Assembly (NCBI GenBank): GCA_009827215.1
Contig: WUAJ01000153.1
Span: 1-5,830 of the forward strand
DNA from: Phycisphaeraceae bacterium
GTDB taxonomy: Bacteria > Planctomycetota > Phycisphaerae > Phycisphaerales > UBA1924
Direction: 5' to 3'
DNA: 5,830 bases
The notes beneath the pieces were generated by a model. It was not told where the DNA came from. It was given only the letters and a program-made list of their open reading frames with translations, and made no database searches. Of this stretch, positions 1 to 5,830 are shown piece after piece (position 1 is the stretch's first letter; each line of letters starts with the position of its first letter). Position numbers and translations under genes: made by a program.

Positions 1-1
1 C

Positions 2-913
2 AACCAGGTCCTCAAAGGCGGACAAGCCGTCGGTTGGGTCGCGAAGGAAATGCTCGGGAAGACTCCCGGATCCATCACCGCGGTCCGTCCGCTCAAAGAC
101 GGCGTGATTTCCGACTTCGAGATCACCGAAGCGATGCTCAACTACTTCATCACCAAAGTCACCGGACGCGTTCGCATGCTTGGTCCACGCGTGGTGATCT
201 CGATCCCGTCGGGGATTACCGCTGTTGAAAAACGCGCGGTGTTTGATTCCGCTGAGCACGCCGGCGCACGCAAGACCTATCTGCTCGAAGAACCCATCGC
301 CGCCGCGATCGGCGCGGGACTCCCGTTTGCTGAACCCACCGCGTCCATGATCGTGGACATTGGTGGCGGTACGACTGAGGTCGCGATCATGGCGCTCGCG
401 GACATCGCGAACTGCGAATCCGTCCGCGTCGCGGGCGACGACATGGACGAAGCGATCATCGCGCACATGAAGCGGACCTACTCCCTCATGATCGGTGAAC
501 AGACCGCTGAACGTGTCAAGATCCAGATCGGTTCCGCGGCTCCAACAGGCGAAGAAACCGAGATGGAAGTCCGCGGACGTGACATGGTCTCCGGACTCCC
601 TCGCAAAACAACTATTACTTCGCAAGAAGTCCGCGAGGCGCTCTCCGAACCTGTCACCAACATCATCGAAGCGGTCACACGCACGCTCGAAAGAGCAGAG
701 CCCGAACTCGCGGCGGACCTCGTAGAAAACGGCATCATGCTCGCCGGCGGCGGTTCATTGCTCTCTGGTCTTCCTATCCAGATCAACAAAGCGACAGGAC
801 TCGATGTCACCCTCGCTGAGGATCCGCTGACCTGCGTGGCGCGCGGGACCGCGATCTATCTCGAGAACATCGATGTCTGGAAAGACACGCTCGAAAACAA
901 CTCGGACATCTGA
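2..913 (+). CDS. mreB: MreB, rod shape-determining actin homologue (5' end outside window)
   Basis: MreB is a cytoplasmic, membrane-associated actin-like ATPase whose filaments direct lateral peptidoglycan synthesis. The reading frame is open from base 2, and 303 codons are visible. Compared with E. coli MreB from memory (about 347 residues), roughly the first 45-50 residues, including the N-terminal phosphate-1 loop, lie upstream. Diagnostic stretches are KEMLGKTPGSITAVRPLKDG at the start (bases 44-103), the EEPIAAAIGAG segment carrying the family's catalytic glutamate (287-319), the phosphate-2 loop IGGGTTE (359-379), the adenosine-binding loop LAGGGSLLSGL (740-772), and EDPLTCVARGTA near the C-terminus. 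No frameshift or missing core motif is seen in the visible part. The ATG at base 50 is internal and is not the start. mreC follows after 87 bases on the same strand, as in most mre clusters. The family identity is very secure; the organism-level placement is not. Confidence 0.97.
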   Translation, partial: NQVLKGGQAVGWVAKEMLGKTPGSITAVRPLKDGVISDFEITEAMLNYFITKVTGRVRMLGPRVVISIPSGITAVEKRAVFDSAEHAGARKTYLLEEPIAAAIGAGLPFAEPTASMIVDIGGGTTEVAIMALADIANCESVRVAGDDMDEAIIAHMKRTYSLMIGEQTAERVKIQIGSAAPTGEETEMEVRGRDMVSGLPRKTTITSQEVREALSEPVTNIIEAVTRTLERAEPELAADLVENGIMLAGGGSLLSGLPIQINKATGLDVTLAEDPLTCVARGTAIYLENIDVWKDTLENNSDI

Positions 914-988
914 TCCAACCAATCACCCCTCATCCACCCCACTCCTTGCGTGGATCGTGTATGCTGTGGTGAGTGATTTGTACCTGAC

Positions 989-994
989 AGGGAG
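989..994 (+). promoter_or_regulatory. Ribosome binding site of mreC
   Basis: AGGGAG lies 6 bases before the ATG at 1001 and is a good Shine-Dalgarno sequence. It fixes the mreC start, since the same frame has a TGA at 974-976 and no start codon between that stop and 1001. Confidence 0.75.
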
Positions 995-1000
995 CGTCTT

Positions 1001-1870
1001 ATGCATCATCAACCCGCGTTTGTTCGTTGGTCGATGCCGATCTGTGTGATCGCGATGATCATCATGTGCCTGCTCCCCTCCCGCTGGCTCGAATGGACCA
1101 ACTGGTTCGGCGCACAGGCGCGCGTTGTAATCTCACCGATCGCTCATCCCATGACCATGGCGAAGAACCTCGTCATACCACAATCAGTGGGAAACCCCAA
1201 CGCGACATCACGCGAGCGAGCGCTCCAGTCCGAACTCGATCGCTACCGAGCACTGCTCTACAAAGAACAACAAGAAAACAAACAACTGTCAGCACTTGTT
1301 GAGCAGCTCTCATCCGGCGCTGCTGTGACACCCGATGTTGCGGTCACCCAGATCCCGCGACCTGTGACCGGACTCTCTCGCGAGTTCCTTGTTGTGAGAT
1401 CTGGTGGCCACGAGCGGATCACCCGCTCCACTGTTGCTGTAGTCAACGCCGTGCAGCTCTGCGGCCGTGTTGTCGAGACCGACGCTCGCACGGCGCTCGT
1501 GCTCCCAATCACCGCGAAAGACTCCCAGCCCTTGCTCGGGAATGTCTTGCTCGACAATTCTGGAATCAATACCGCTCGCTGCATGCTCATACCTGTTGGC
1601 AAAGGGTTGCTTGAGGGCGATGTGACCATGCCGGATTCCGGAGACGAAGAACAACAGATCGAGATTGGGATGGAAGTCCGGCTCCTCGATGACCAATGGC
1701 CTCGTCATGCACAGATGCTGCTGATCGGCACCATCGAACGCGTCGCGGCTTCACCTGACCAACCACTCCGCAAACGCATTACCGTTCGTCCGAGTATCGA
1801 TCTGCGGAGCGTCCCAGAGGTCTTCTTCCGCGTCCCAGATCTCGACAACACGCAGGGGGGCGCTCCATGA
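1001..1870 (+). CDS. mreC: MreC, rod shape-determining protein
   Basis: MreC is a bitopic inner-membrane protein. Its periplasmic part scaffolds the elongasome and, in studied bacteria, activates PBP2. The 289-residue product has the expected order: a short basic N-terminus, one membrane helix (about residues 11-30, rich in I, M, V and C), and a linker with the typical FGAQARVVISPI region. A predicted coiled coil follows (about 71-103, from RERALQSELDRYRALL to LSALVEQL), then the double beta-barrel domain. The C-terminal pattern LIGTIERV, then ITVRPSIDLRSVPEVFF, is a hallmark of the family. Length is ordinary, since E. coli MreC has 367 residues and many homologues are near 280. The start is set by AGGGAG 6 bases upstream. 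The gene ends in an ATGA overlap with mreD, which suggests translational coupling. Sequence conservation is low across MreC proteins, so the call rests on architecture plus the downstream mreD. Confidence 0.93.
   Translation: MHHQPAFVRWSMPICVIAMIIMCLLPSRWLEWTNWFGAQARVVISPIAHPMTMAKNLVIPQSVGNPNATSRERALQSELDRYRALLYKEQQENKQLSALVEQLSSGAAVTPDVAVTQIPRPVTGLSREFLVVRSGGHERITRSTVAVVNAVQLCGRVVETDARTALVLPITAKDSQPLLGNVLLDNSGINTARCMLIPVGKGLLEGDVTMPDSGDEEQQIEIGMEVRLLDDQWPRHAQMLLIGTIERVAASPDQPLRKRITVRPSIDLRSVPEVFFRVPDLDNTQGGAP
1854..1860 (+). promoter_or_regulatory. Ribosome binding site of mreD, inside the end of mreC
   Basis: AGGGGGG is 6 bases before the mreD ATG at 1867 and lies within the last codons of mreC. 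It is a G-run variant of the Shine-Dalgarno, and its last six bases are also part of a possible -1 slippery heptamer (see findings). Confidence 0.6.
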
Positions 1871-2436
1871 ACTGGTTCGTGCTGCTCTTCTTCGCGTGGG
1901 TTGGGTTCGGTCTGGAGATGGCGCTGCTCCCTGTGTTTGACGCCGGCGCGAGTGGTGTGCATCCATCGGTGGTACTCCCCCTACTGGTCTTTGTCGCGCT
2001 GCACGCGCCTCGCAAACACGCGCTCTGGTGCGCCATCGTCCTTGGGATATCGATGGATCTCCTGACACCAATCAACCACGACAACGGCGGGCCGGTCACA
2101 CTCATCGGTCCCTACGCGCTCGGATACCTCCTTGCTGCTCAGTTCATTTTCTCAGTACGAGGGATGGTCATCCGCAGAAACCCACTCACCATCGCGTTCC
2201 TCTCGTTGATTGCTTCGCTCATTGCTGAGATACTTGTCGTCGCGCTCATCACCATCCGCTCACTCGCCGGCGATTCCATCGCATGGGATGCGGGAGATGC
2301 ACTCATGGACCACGCTCTCTCCTCGGTCTATACCGGGGTCGCGGCCCTATTCCTCTCGTTCATCTTCTTCGCGCTGACCCCCGCCTTTGGGTTCCATACT
2401 GTCATCGCGACCCGCTTCGCTCGTCACATCAAATAG
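1867..2436 (+). CDS. mreD: MreD, rod shape-determining membrane protein
   Basis: MreD is the polytopic inner-membrane component of the elongasome that works with MreC to control lateral wall synthesis. The 189-residue product is very hydrophobic, with about six likely membrane segments: near residues 3-21, 34-47, 51-68, 78-100, 106-130 and 149-172. The helix-two/three region with LWCAIVLGISMDLLTP and the following GPYALGYLLAA match the usual MreD pattern of a G..(x)..D-L-L loop followed by a glycine/tyrosine-containing helix. Length is close to the family norm of about 160-190. The ATG overlaps the mreC stop as ATGA, with AGGGGGG 6 bases upstream. Position directly after mreC is the strongest argument, because MreD sequences diverge quickly. 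PBP2 and RodA genes, often next in line, do not follow here. The next gene is 30 bases downstream. Confidence 0.9.
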   Translation: MNWFVLLFFAWVGFGLEMALLPVFDAGASGVHPSVVLPLLVFVALHAPRKHALWCAIVLGISMDLLTPINHDNGGPVTLIGPYALGYLLAAQFIFSVRGMVIRRNPLTIAFLSLIASLIAEILVVALITIRSLAGDSIAWDAGDALMDHALSSVYTGVAALFLSFIFFALTPAFGFHTVIATRFARHIK

Positions 2437-2466
2437 ATCATTTGAGCTCGGCAAGGCCTACGATCT

Positions 2467-3756
2467 GTGGCTATGACCGAACGACGCAAATCCATCCTTT
2501 TCAACGATGCTCACGCGAATCTTGGCCCGCTGACCGATCTGCGTCCGCCCCACGCCATCCGCACCGGCGCGATGACCACCGCTGAACGCCTCACGCGTGC
2601 GTTCGATCTCGAACCCATCGGCATCGTGGTCCCCAATGAACTCAAAGAACTCACACAAGACCAGTCCGGCGTTCCGGTCAATGAACCACCCGAAGAGTCT
2701 GATGATCCGATCCTGATGATCAATGGACGCTGCCCGCTCCCGATCGAAGCAATCGGCCAGCTCGGAGTCGGCGAGGTCCTCATCGAAGCATCAACCAAAG
2801 ACATGATCGCTGTCTGTCTCACCAGTTCTGATGTTCGCGTGCTCCTCTCAGGTGGGAATCCCGAGATGAAGACGATCGAGCTCGATGACACCGTCCTCAT
2901 GCGCTCGCCTTGGGATTGGCGCGCGTTCCGCGATCGCTGCATCGAGTACGACCTGCAGTCCATCGCCGAGACGATGTCGAAGGTCGAGCACGCACCAGAG
3001 GGGGTCATGATCCTGGGAGATCAAGGCGTCGTCATCCATCCCGACGCGGATGTCAAGCCGGGAGTGATCCTCAACGCCGAGCTCGGACCGATCGTCATCG
3101 AAGAGAACGCGACCGTCCGTCCCGGCACAATCATCACCGGCCCCGCCTACATCGGACCAGGATCCACCGTCCTCGAGCAAGCGAACATCAAACCCAACAC
3201 CGCGATCGGTCCGGTCTGCAAAGTCGCGGGAGAGATCGGCGGCACGATCTTCCAGGGATACGCGAACAAAGCACACGCCGGTCACCTTGGGGACAGCTGG
3301 ATCGGTGAATGGGCCAACCTCGGCGCCGACACCACCAACTCCAACCTCCTCAACACCTACGCCGAGGTCACCGCTCGCGCGACCAAAAATTCCAAGATCG
3401 AGAAAACCGGCCAGACCTTCCTCGGCGTTACGATGGGCGACCACTGCAAAACCGCGATCGGGACACGCATCATGACCGGCGCGATCGTCGGGACCGGGAC
3501 CATGTTCGCCGCGAGTGAAGCACTCTCCGGAACCATCGACGCGTTCTCGTGGATCACCGATACGGGGACCAAGTCCTTCCGACTCGGCAAGTTCGTGGAT
3601 ATCTCCCTCAATGTCATGGGACGACGCGGCATCAAACAATCACAAGCGTACTCGCGAAGACTGACCGTCCTGCACGAAACCGTCACCGGCGTCAACTCAG
3701 GCATGAACTGGCCCGGGAAACCGATGGAGCATCTCGAAAGAGCGGCGAATGATTGA
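2467..3756 (+). CDS. Alternative GlmU-type sugar nucleotidyltransferase / left-handed beta-helix acyltransferase
   Basis: This 429-residue protein matches the bacterial 'alternative GlmU' family (putative UDP-GlcNAc diphosphorylase/GlcN-1-P acetyltransferase, common in Bacteroidota and Planctomycetota). It would act in the cytoplasm making a UDP-sugar for peptidoglycan or LPS. The N-terminal part carries the family signature ILFNDAHANLGPLTDLRP (residues 10-27) followed by RTGAMTTAERL. The classical LAxGxGTRM nucleotide-binding loop of ordinary GlmU is absent, as is usual for this family. From about residue 179 a left-handed beta-helix begins, with hexapeptide repeats such as VIEENA, VRPGTI and IGPGST. 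The segment at residues 264-294, with NKAHAGHLGDSWIGEWANLG, is diagnostic; H270 or H273 may correspond to the acetyltransferase histidine. The GTG at 2467 has AAGG 10 bases upstream; ATG at 2473 is the alternative start. It is 30 bases after mreD and overlaps the next gene by 8. The exact substrate is inferred. Confidence 0.85.
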   Translation: MAMTERRKSILFNDAHANLGPLTDLRPPHAIRTGAMTTAERLTRAFDLEPIGIVVPNELKELTQDQSGVPVNEPPEESDDPILMINGRCPLPIEAIGQLGVGEVLIEASTKDMIAVCLTSSDVRVLLSGGNPEMKTIELDDTVLMRSPWDWRAFRDRCIEYDLQSIAETMSKVEHAPEGVMILGDQGVVIHPDADVKPGVILNAELGPIVIEENATVRPGTIITGPAYIGPGSTVLEQANIKPNTAIGPVCKVAGEIGGTIFQGYANKAHAGHLGDSWIGEWANLGADTTNSNLLNTYAEVTARATKNSKIEKTGQTFLGVTMGDHCKTAIGTRIMTGAIVGTGTMFAASEALSGTIDAFSWITDTGTKSFRLGKFVDISLNVMGRRGIKQSQAYSRRLTVLHETVTGVNSGMNWPGKPMEHLERAAND

Positions 3757-4342
3757 CCGTACGTTTCATATTGAAATTTACAACATCCGTTGGATCAATG
3801 AAGGAAACAATGAGCAGGATTACTGTTCCCACGCGGACATCAAGCTATTAATTGACAACATAGAAATAGATGATCCTTCTGATGACACCGATCCTTGGTG
3901 CATATCAACCGCCTCACTTCATTTACTCCGTTCGACACACGAAAATGTACTGTACACTGACGAAGAGCACCATGCAGACCAGCACATGATTCCTCATTGT
4001 GGCCATGCCATAGTGGGCGATAATCCTCCAATCTTTGCATATGGAACCTGTCCAATTGGAATCAACTGGTCCGTACAGCACAATAATGATTCAATTCGAC
4101 TCTTCGATGTGAAGGCAAGCTGGTCAATCAGCGGCGAAATCTGTCGATTCCCAATTGATATACAACTCGCATGGGATGAGTATGCAGCACCAATTTGCAA
4201 TCTCGCATTGGCAGTAAAGAGATTCCATGATTCGGCCGCACCCAAAGTGTTCAACAACGAGGAAGACAAACAGGGAGTATCTTCGTTCTGGCAAGAATAC
4301 AACGATCTTTTAGACAAATGCGCCCACAAACTAGGATCTTAA
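3749..4342 (+). CDS. Uncharacterised 197-residue Cys/His-rich protein, low GC
   Basis: I cannot assign a function. The acidic, soluble-looking product has no signal peptide or membrane helix. Visible landmarks are DYCSH (residues 24-28), WCISTASLHLLR (50-61), MIPHCGHAIVG (80-90), GTCPIGINWSVQH (99-111), and near the C-terminus SAAPK (162-166) and GVSSFWQEYNDLL (176-188). From memory these resemble a scattered family of short hypothetical proteins with a PCCGH...GCPNGIDW core and a final FW-x-EW motif; I know of no established role, and an immunity-protein role is only a guess. The ATG lies 8 bases inside the end of the GlmU-like gene, with a weak GAAAGAG 6 bases before it, so translation may be coupled. 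GC is about 45% over 3781-4320, against 58-70% in sampled neighbouring lines, and codon choice is visibly more AT-ended. This points to horizontal acquisition or weak selection. The frame is intact over 197 codons, so it is probably a real gene. Confidence 0.75.
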   Translation: MIDRTFHIEIYNIRWINEGNNEQDYCSHADIKLLIDNIEIDDPSDDTDPWCISTASLHLLRSTHENVLYTDEEHHADQHMIPHCGHAIVGDNPPIFAYGTCPIGINWSVQHNNDSIRLFDVKASWSISGEICRFPIDIQLAWDEYAAPICNLALAVKRFHDSAAPKVFNNEEDKQGVSSFWQEYNDLLDKCAHKLGS

Positions 4343-4370
4343 ACTATCGGATTCACTGAAAAATCCCCCC

Positions 4371-4376
4371 TATCCT
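4371..4376 (+). promoter_or_regulatory. Possible -10 element for polA (weak)
   Basis: TATCCT fits the TAnnnT core of a sigma-70-type -10 box and ends 5 bases before the polA GTG, so transcription could begin at or next to the start codon. No good -35 is seen at the usual 16-18 base spacing. The 39-base gap holds no Shine-Dalgarno. This is a single short match and could be chance. Confidence 0.25.
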
Positions 4377-4381
4377 CCGCT

Positions 4382-5830
4382 GTGAAAACGCTCTACCTCA
4401 TCGATGGATTCGCCCAGTTCTTCCGTGCTTATCACGCGATCCGCACACCCATGTCCTCGCCGGTCACTGGTGAACCCACCAACATGACCTACGGCTTCGT
4501 CGGGATGCTCCTCAAACTCCTCCGCAACGACGGCAAGCACCTCAAAGACGACGGCGCTGTCAGCTACCTCGCCGTCGCGCTCGATGTTGGTGGGGACAAG
4601 GGGACCTTCCGGAGCGAGCTGTATCCGGAGTACAAAGCAAATCGTGATGAACCACCGGAAGACCTCCGCCCGCAGGTTGATCGGGCGCTCGCGCTGCTCG
4701 AAGAAATCGGCGTCCCGGTCATCGGATGCGCCGGATACGAAGCGGACGACATCCTCGCGACCATTGCGACAGATTTTTCAAGCAAGCACCCCGACATCCG
4801 CGTGCGGATCATCTCGAAAGACAAAGACCTCAAGCAACTGATCGGAGAGGGCGCTCCCCCCACCGAGATGTACGACCTGCACAAGGACGAACTGATCACC
4901 GAAGCGGACCTGATGGAAGAGCTGGGTCTGCGTCCCGAGCAGGTCATCGATCTGCTGACGCTGATGGGTGACACCGCCGACAATATCCCAGGGGTGATGG
5001 GTATCGGGATCAAGACCGCCGCCAAGCTGCTCGTCGAGCACGGCGACTTGGACAGCATCCTCGCCGCCGCGGACGAGGGGACGATCAAAGGCAAGCGCCG
5101 CGAGAACCTGATCGCGAGCAAAGAGCACCTCCCGCTGAGCAAGGACCTCGTGACGCTGCGTCACGATGTCCCGATTGTGCTGGATCTGAATGACGCAGCC
5201 GTGGAGTCGATCGCGCTCGACAAGCTCATCCCGATCTGCAAGGAGCTCGGTTTCAATCGCTACCAAGACGACCTCAAAAAGATGATCGTCGGCGAGAAGG
5301 ATCCGAATGACTCCAAGTCCAAGAAAGCCGCGGCTGCCGCGTTCGGATCACTATTTGACCAAGCCGAGGACGCCCCCGCTGCTCAAGGCGAGTACATCAC
5401 CGTCCGAACGAAGAAAGACCTCAGCGCGATGCTCAAAGCGTTCAAAGGCGCCCCGCTGCTCGCTGTGGATACCGAGACGACGCACATCCGTCCGATGCGT
5501 GCACAGATCGCAGGCATCTCGATCTCCCACAAGGAAGGCGTCGGATACTACATCCCCTGCCTCGCTCCAGAAGGTGAGAAGCACCTCGACACCGAGACGG
5601 TCATCGAATCGCTCAAGCCGATCCTCGAAGACGCTTCGATCGCCAAAGTCGGACACAACCTCAAGTACGATCTCACTGTCTTTCGCAACGCCGGGATCGA
5701 GCTGCGTGGACATCAGCCCACCAAGACGCATCCCGATGCGGGCGACACGATGATCGCGAGCTTCATCCTCGACGCATCGCGTTCGAGTCACTCGATGGAC
5801 AACCTCGCGCTGGCGCGGCTTGATCGCACG
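4382..5830 (+). CDS. polA: DNA polymerase I, N-terminal half (3' end outside window)
   Basis: PolA fills gaps in excision repair and removes Okazaki primers. The frame is open for 483 codons to the window end; the polymerase domain lies beyond it. Residues 1 to about 290 are the 5' nuclease: LYLIDGFAQFFRAYHA (D8), TFRSELYPEYKANRDEPPEDL, YEADDILAT, ISKDKDL and MGDTADNIPGVMGIGIKTA carry the expected metal-binding acids and the helix-hairpin-helix. A short Ala/Lys/Ser-rich linker (near 303-320) leads into the 3'-5' exonuclease fold. Its Exo I residues D363 and E365 (LAVDTETT) and Exo II D430 (GHNLKYD) are present, so proofreading is probably active, unlike in Taq polymerase; the Exo III Tyr/Asp pair is not yet reached. 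GTG at 4382 is the only possible start, because the same frame upstream has no start codon before the TAA of the preceding gene, and family members begin M-K-T-LYLIDG. There is no Shine-Dalgarno. Confidence 0.96.
   Translation, partial: MKTLYLIDGFAQFFRAYHAIRTPMSSPVTGEPTNMTYGFVGMLLKLLRNDGKHLKDDGAVSYLAVALDVGGDKGTFRSELYPEYKANRDEPPEDLRPQVDRALALLEEIGVPVIGCAGYEADDILATIATDFSSKHPDIRVRIISKDKDLKQLIGEGAPPTEMYDLHKDELITEADLMEELGLRPEQVIDLLTLMGDTADNIPGVMGIGIKTAAKLLVEHGDLDSILAAADEGTIKGKRRENLIASKEHLPLSKDLVTLRHDVPIVLDLNDAAVESIALDKLIPICKELGFNRYQDDLKKMIVGEKDPNDSKSKKAAAAAFGSLFDQAEDAPAAQGEYITVRTKKDLSAMLKAFKGAPLLAVDTETTHIRPMRAQIAGISISHKEGVGYYIPCLAPEGEKHLDTETVIESLKPILEDASIAKVGHNLKYDLTVFRNAGIELRGHQPTKTHPDAGDTMIASFILDASRSSHSMDNLALARLDRT

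Noticed and set aside
946..965. Promoter for mreC from TTGCGT and TATGCT
   Set aside because: The two hexamers are only 8 bases apart, far below the 16-18 needed, and no other -35 matches TATGCT at the right distance.
1258..1708. Overlapping - strand open frames opposite mreC
   Set aside because: They are out-of-frame shadows of mreC with no ribosome binding site or recognisable protein features.
2848..3639. 263-codon open frame on the - strand opposite the GlmU-like gene
   Set aside because: It is a shadow of the GC-rich, strongly motif-bearing + strand gene. Its translation is a low-complexity run of Asp, Gly, Arg and Val with no recognisable domain.
3742..4140. GCGGCGAA at the orphan gene's start and again at 4131 as a flanking duplication
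   Set aside because: The second copy is inside the gene rather than at its far end, and the match is only about 8 bases, so it is not evidence of an insertion target duplication.
4349..4366. Possible terminator hairpin GGATT ... AATCC after the orphan gene
   Set aside because: The stem is only 5 base pairs with an 8-base loop and is followed by a C-run rather than a T-run, so it does not look like an intrinsic terminator.
4564..5142. 192-codon open frame on the - strand within polA
   Set aside because: The translation is a Ser/Arg/Ile-rich string with no motif, lying opposite highly conserved polA 5' nuclease codons.
5351..5791. 146-codon - strand and 148-codon + strand open frames within polA (the latter at 5307-5753)
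   Set aside because: Both overlap the proofreading domain of polA, whose frame carries clear Exo I and Exo II motifs. The alternative products are Arg/Ser- or Asp/Val-rich without domain character.

Overview
The window looks like chromosomal DNA from a Gram-negative-type bacterium, about 60% GC outside one gene. I lean towards Planctomycetota, perhaps class Phycisphaerae, because an mreBCD cluster is followed by the 'alternative GlmU' type of sugar nucleotidyltransferase rather than classical GlmU. That placement is inference from protein style only, and no rRNA or other phylogenetic marker is present.

Layout, all on the + strand: the 3' part of mreB (1-913, entering from outside the window), mreC (1001-1870), mreD (1867-2436), an alternative-GlmU family sugar nucleotidyltransferase/acyltransferase (2467-3756), an uncharacterised 197-residue protein (3749-4342), and the 5' part of polA (4382 to beyond the window end). 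The genes are tightly packed. mreC and mreD share an ATGA, the GlmU-like gene and the small gene overlap by 8 bases, and the other gaps are 87, 30 and 39 bases. Long open frames on the - strand are shadows of the GC-rich + strand genes. No tRNA, rRNA, CRISPR array, insertion sequence or convincing terminator was seen, and no stretch over 300 bases lacks a gene.

Functionally, MreB (actin-like filament), MreC (periplasmic coiled-coil scaffold) and MreD (polytopic membrane protein) form the core of the rod-shape elongation machinery. The usual downstream partners, PBP2 and RodA, are not in this stretch. In their place is an enzyme probably supplying a UDP-sugar such as UDP-GlcNAc, a peptidoglycan and LPS precursor, which makes a sensible shape/envelope operon. 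PolA is a repair and replication polymerase with an intact 5' nuclease and the visible proofreading residues.

The odd one out is the 197-residue gene. Its GC is about 45% by hand count, against 58-70% in sampled lines of its neighbours. It is rich in Cys and His, and its start codon lies inside the end of the GlmU-like gene. It is the best candidate here for recently acquired, undescribed biology. Smaller points worth checking are a G GGG GGC heptamer in -1 frameshift register at the mreC/mreD junction and a polA start without a Shine-Dalgarno but with a -10-like hexamer placed as for a leaderless transcript. I found no clearly new multi-gene system.
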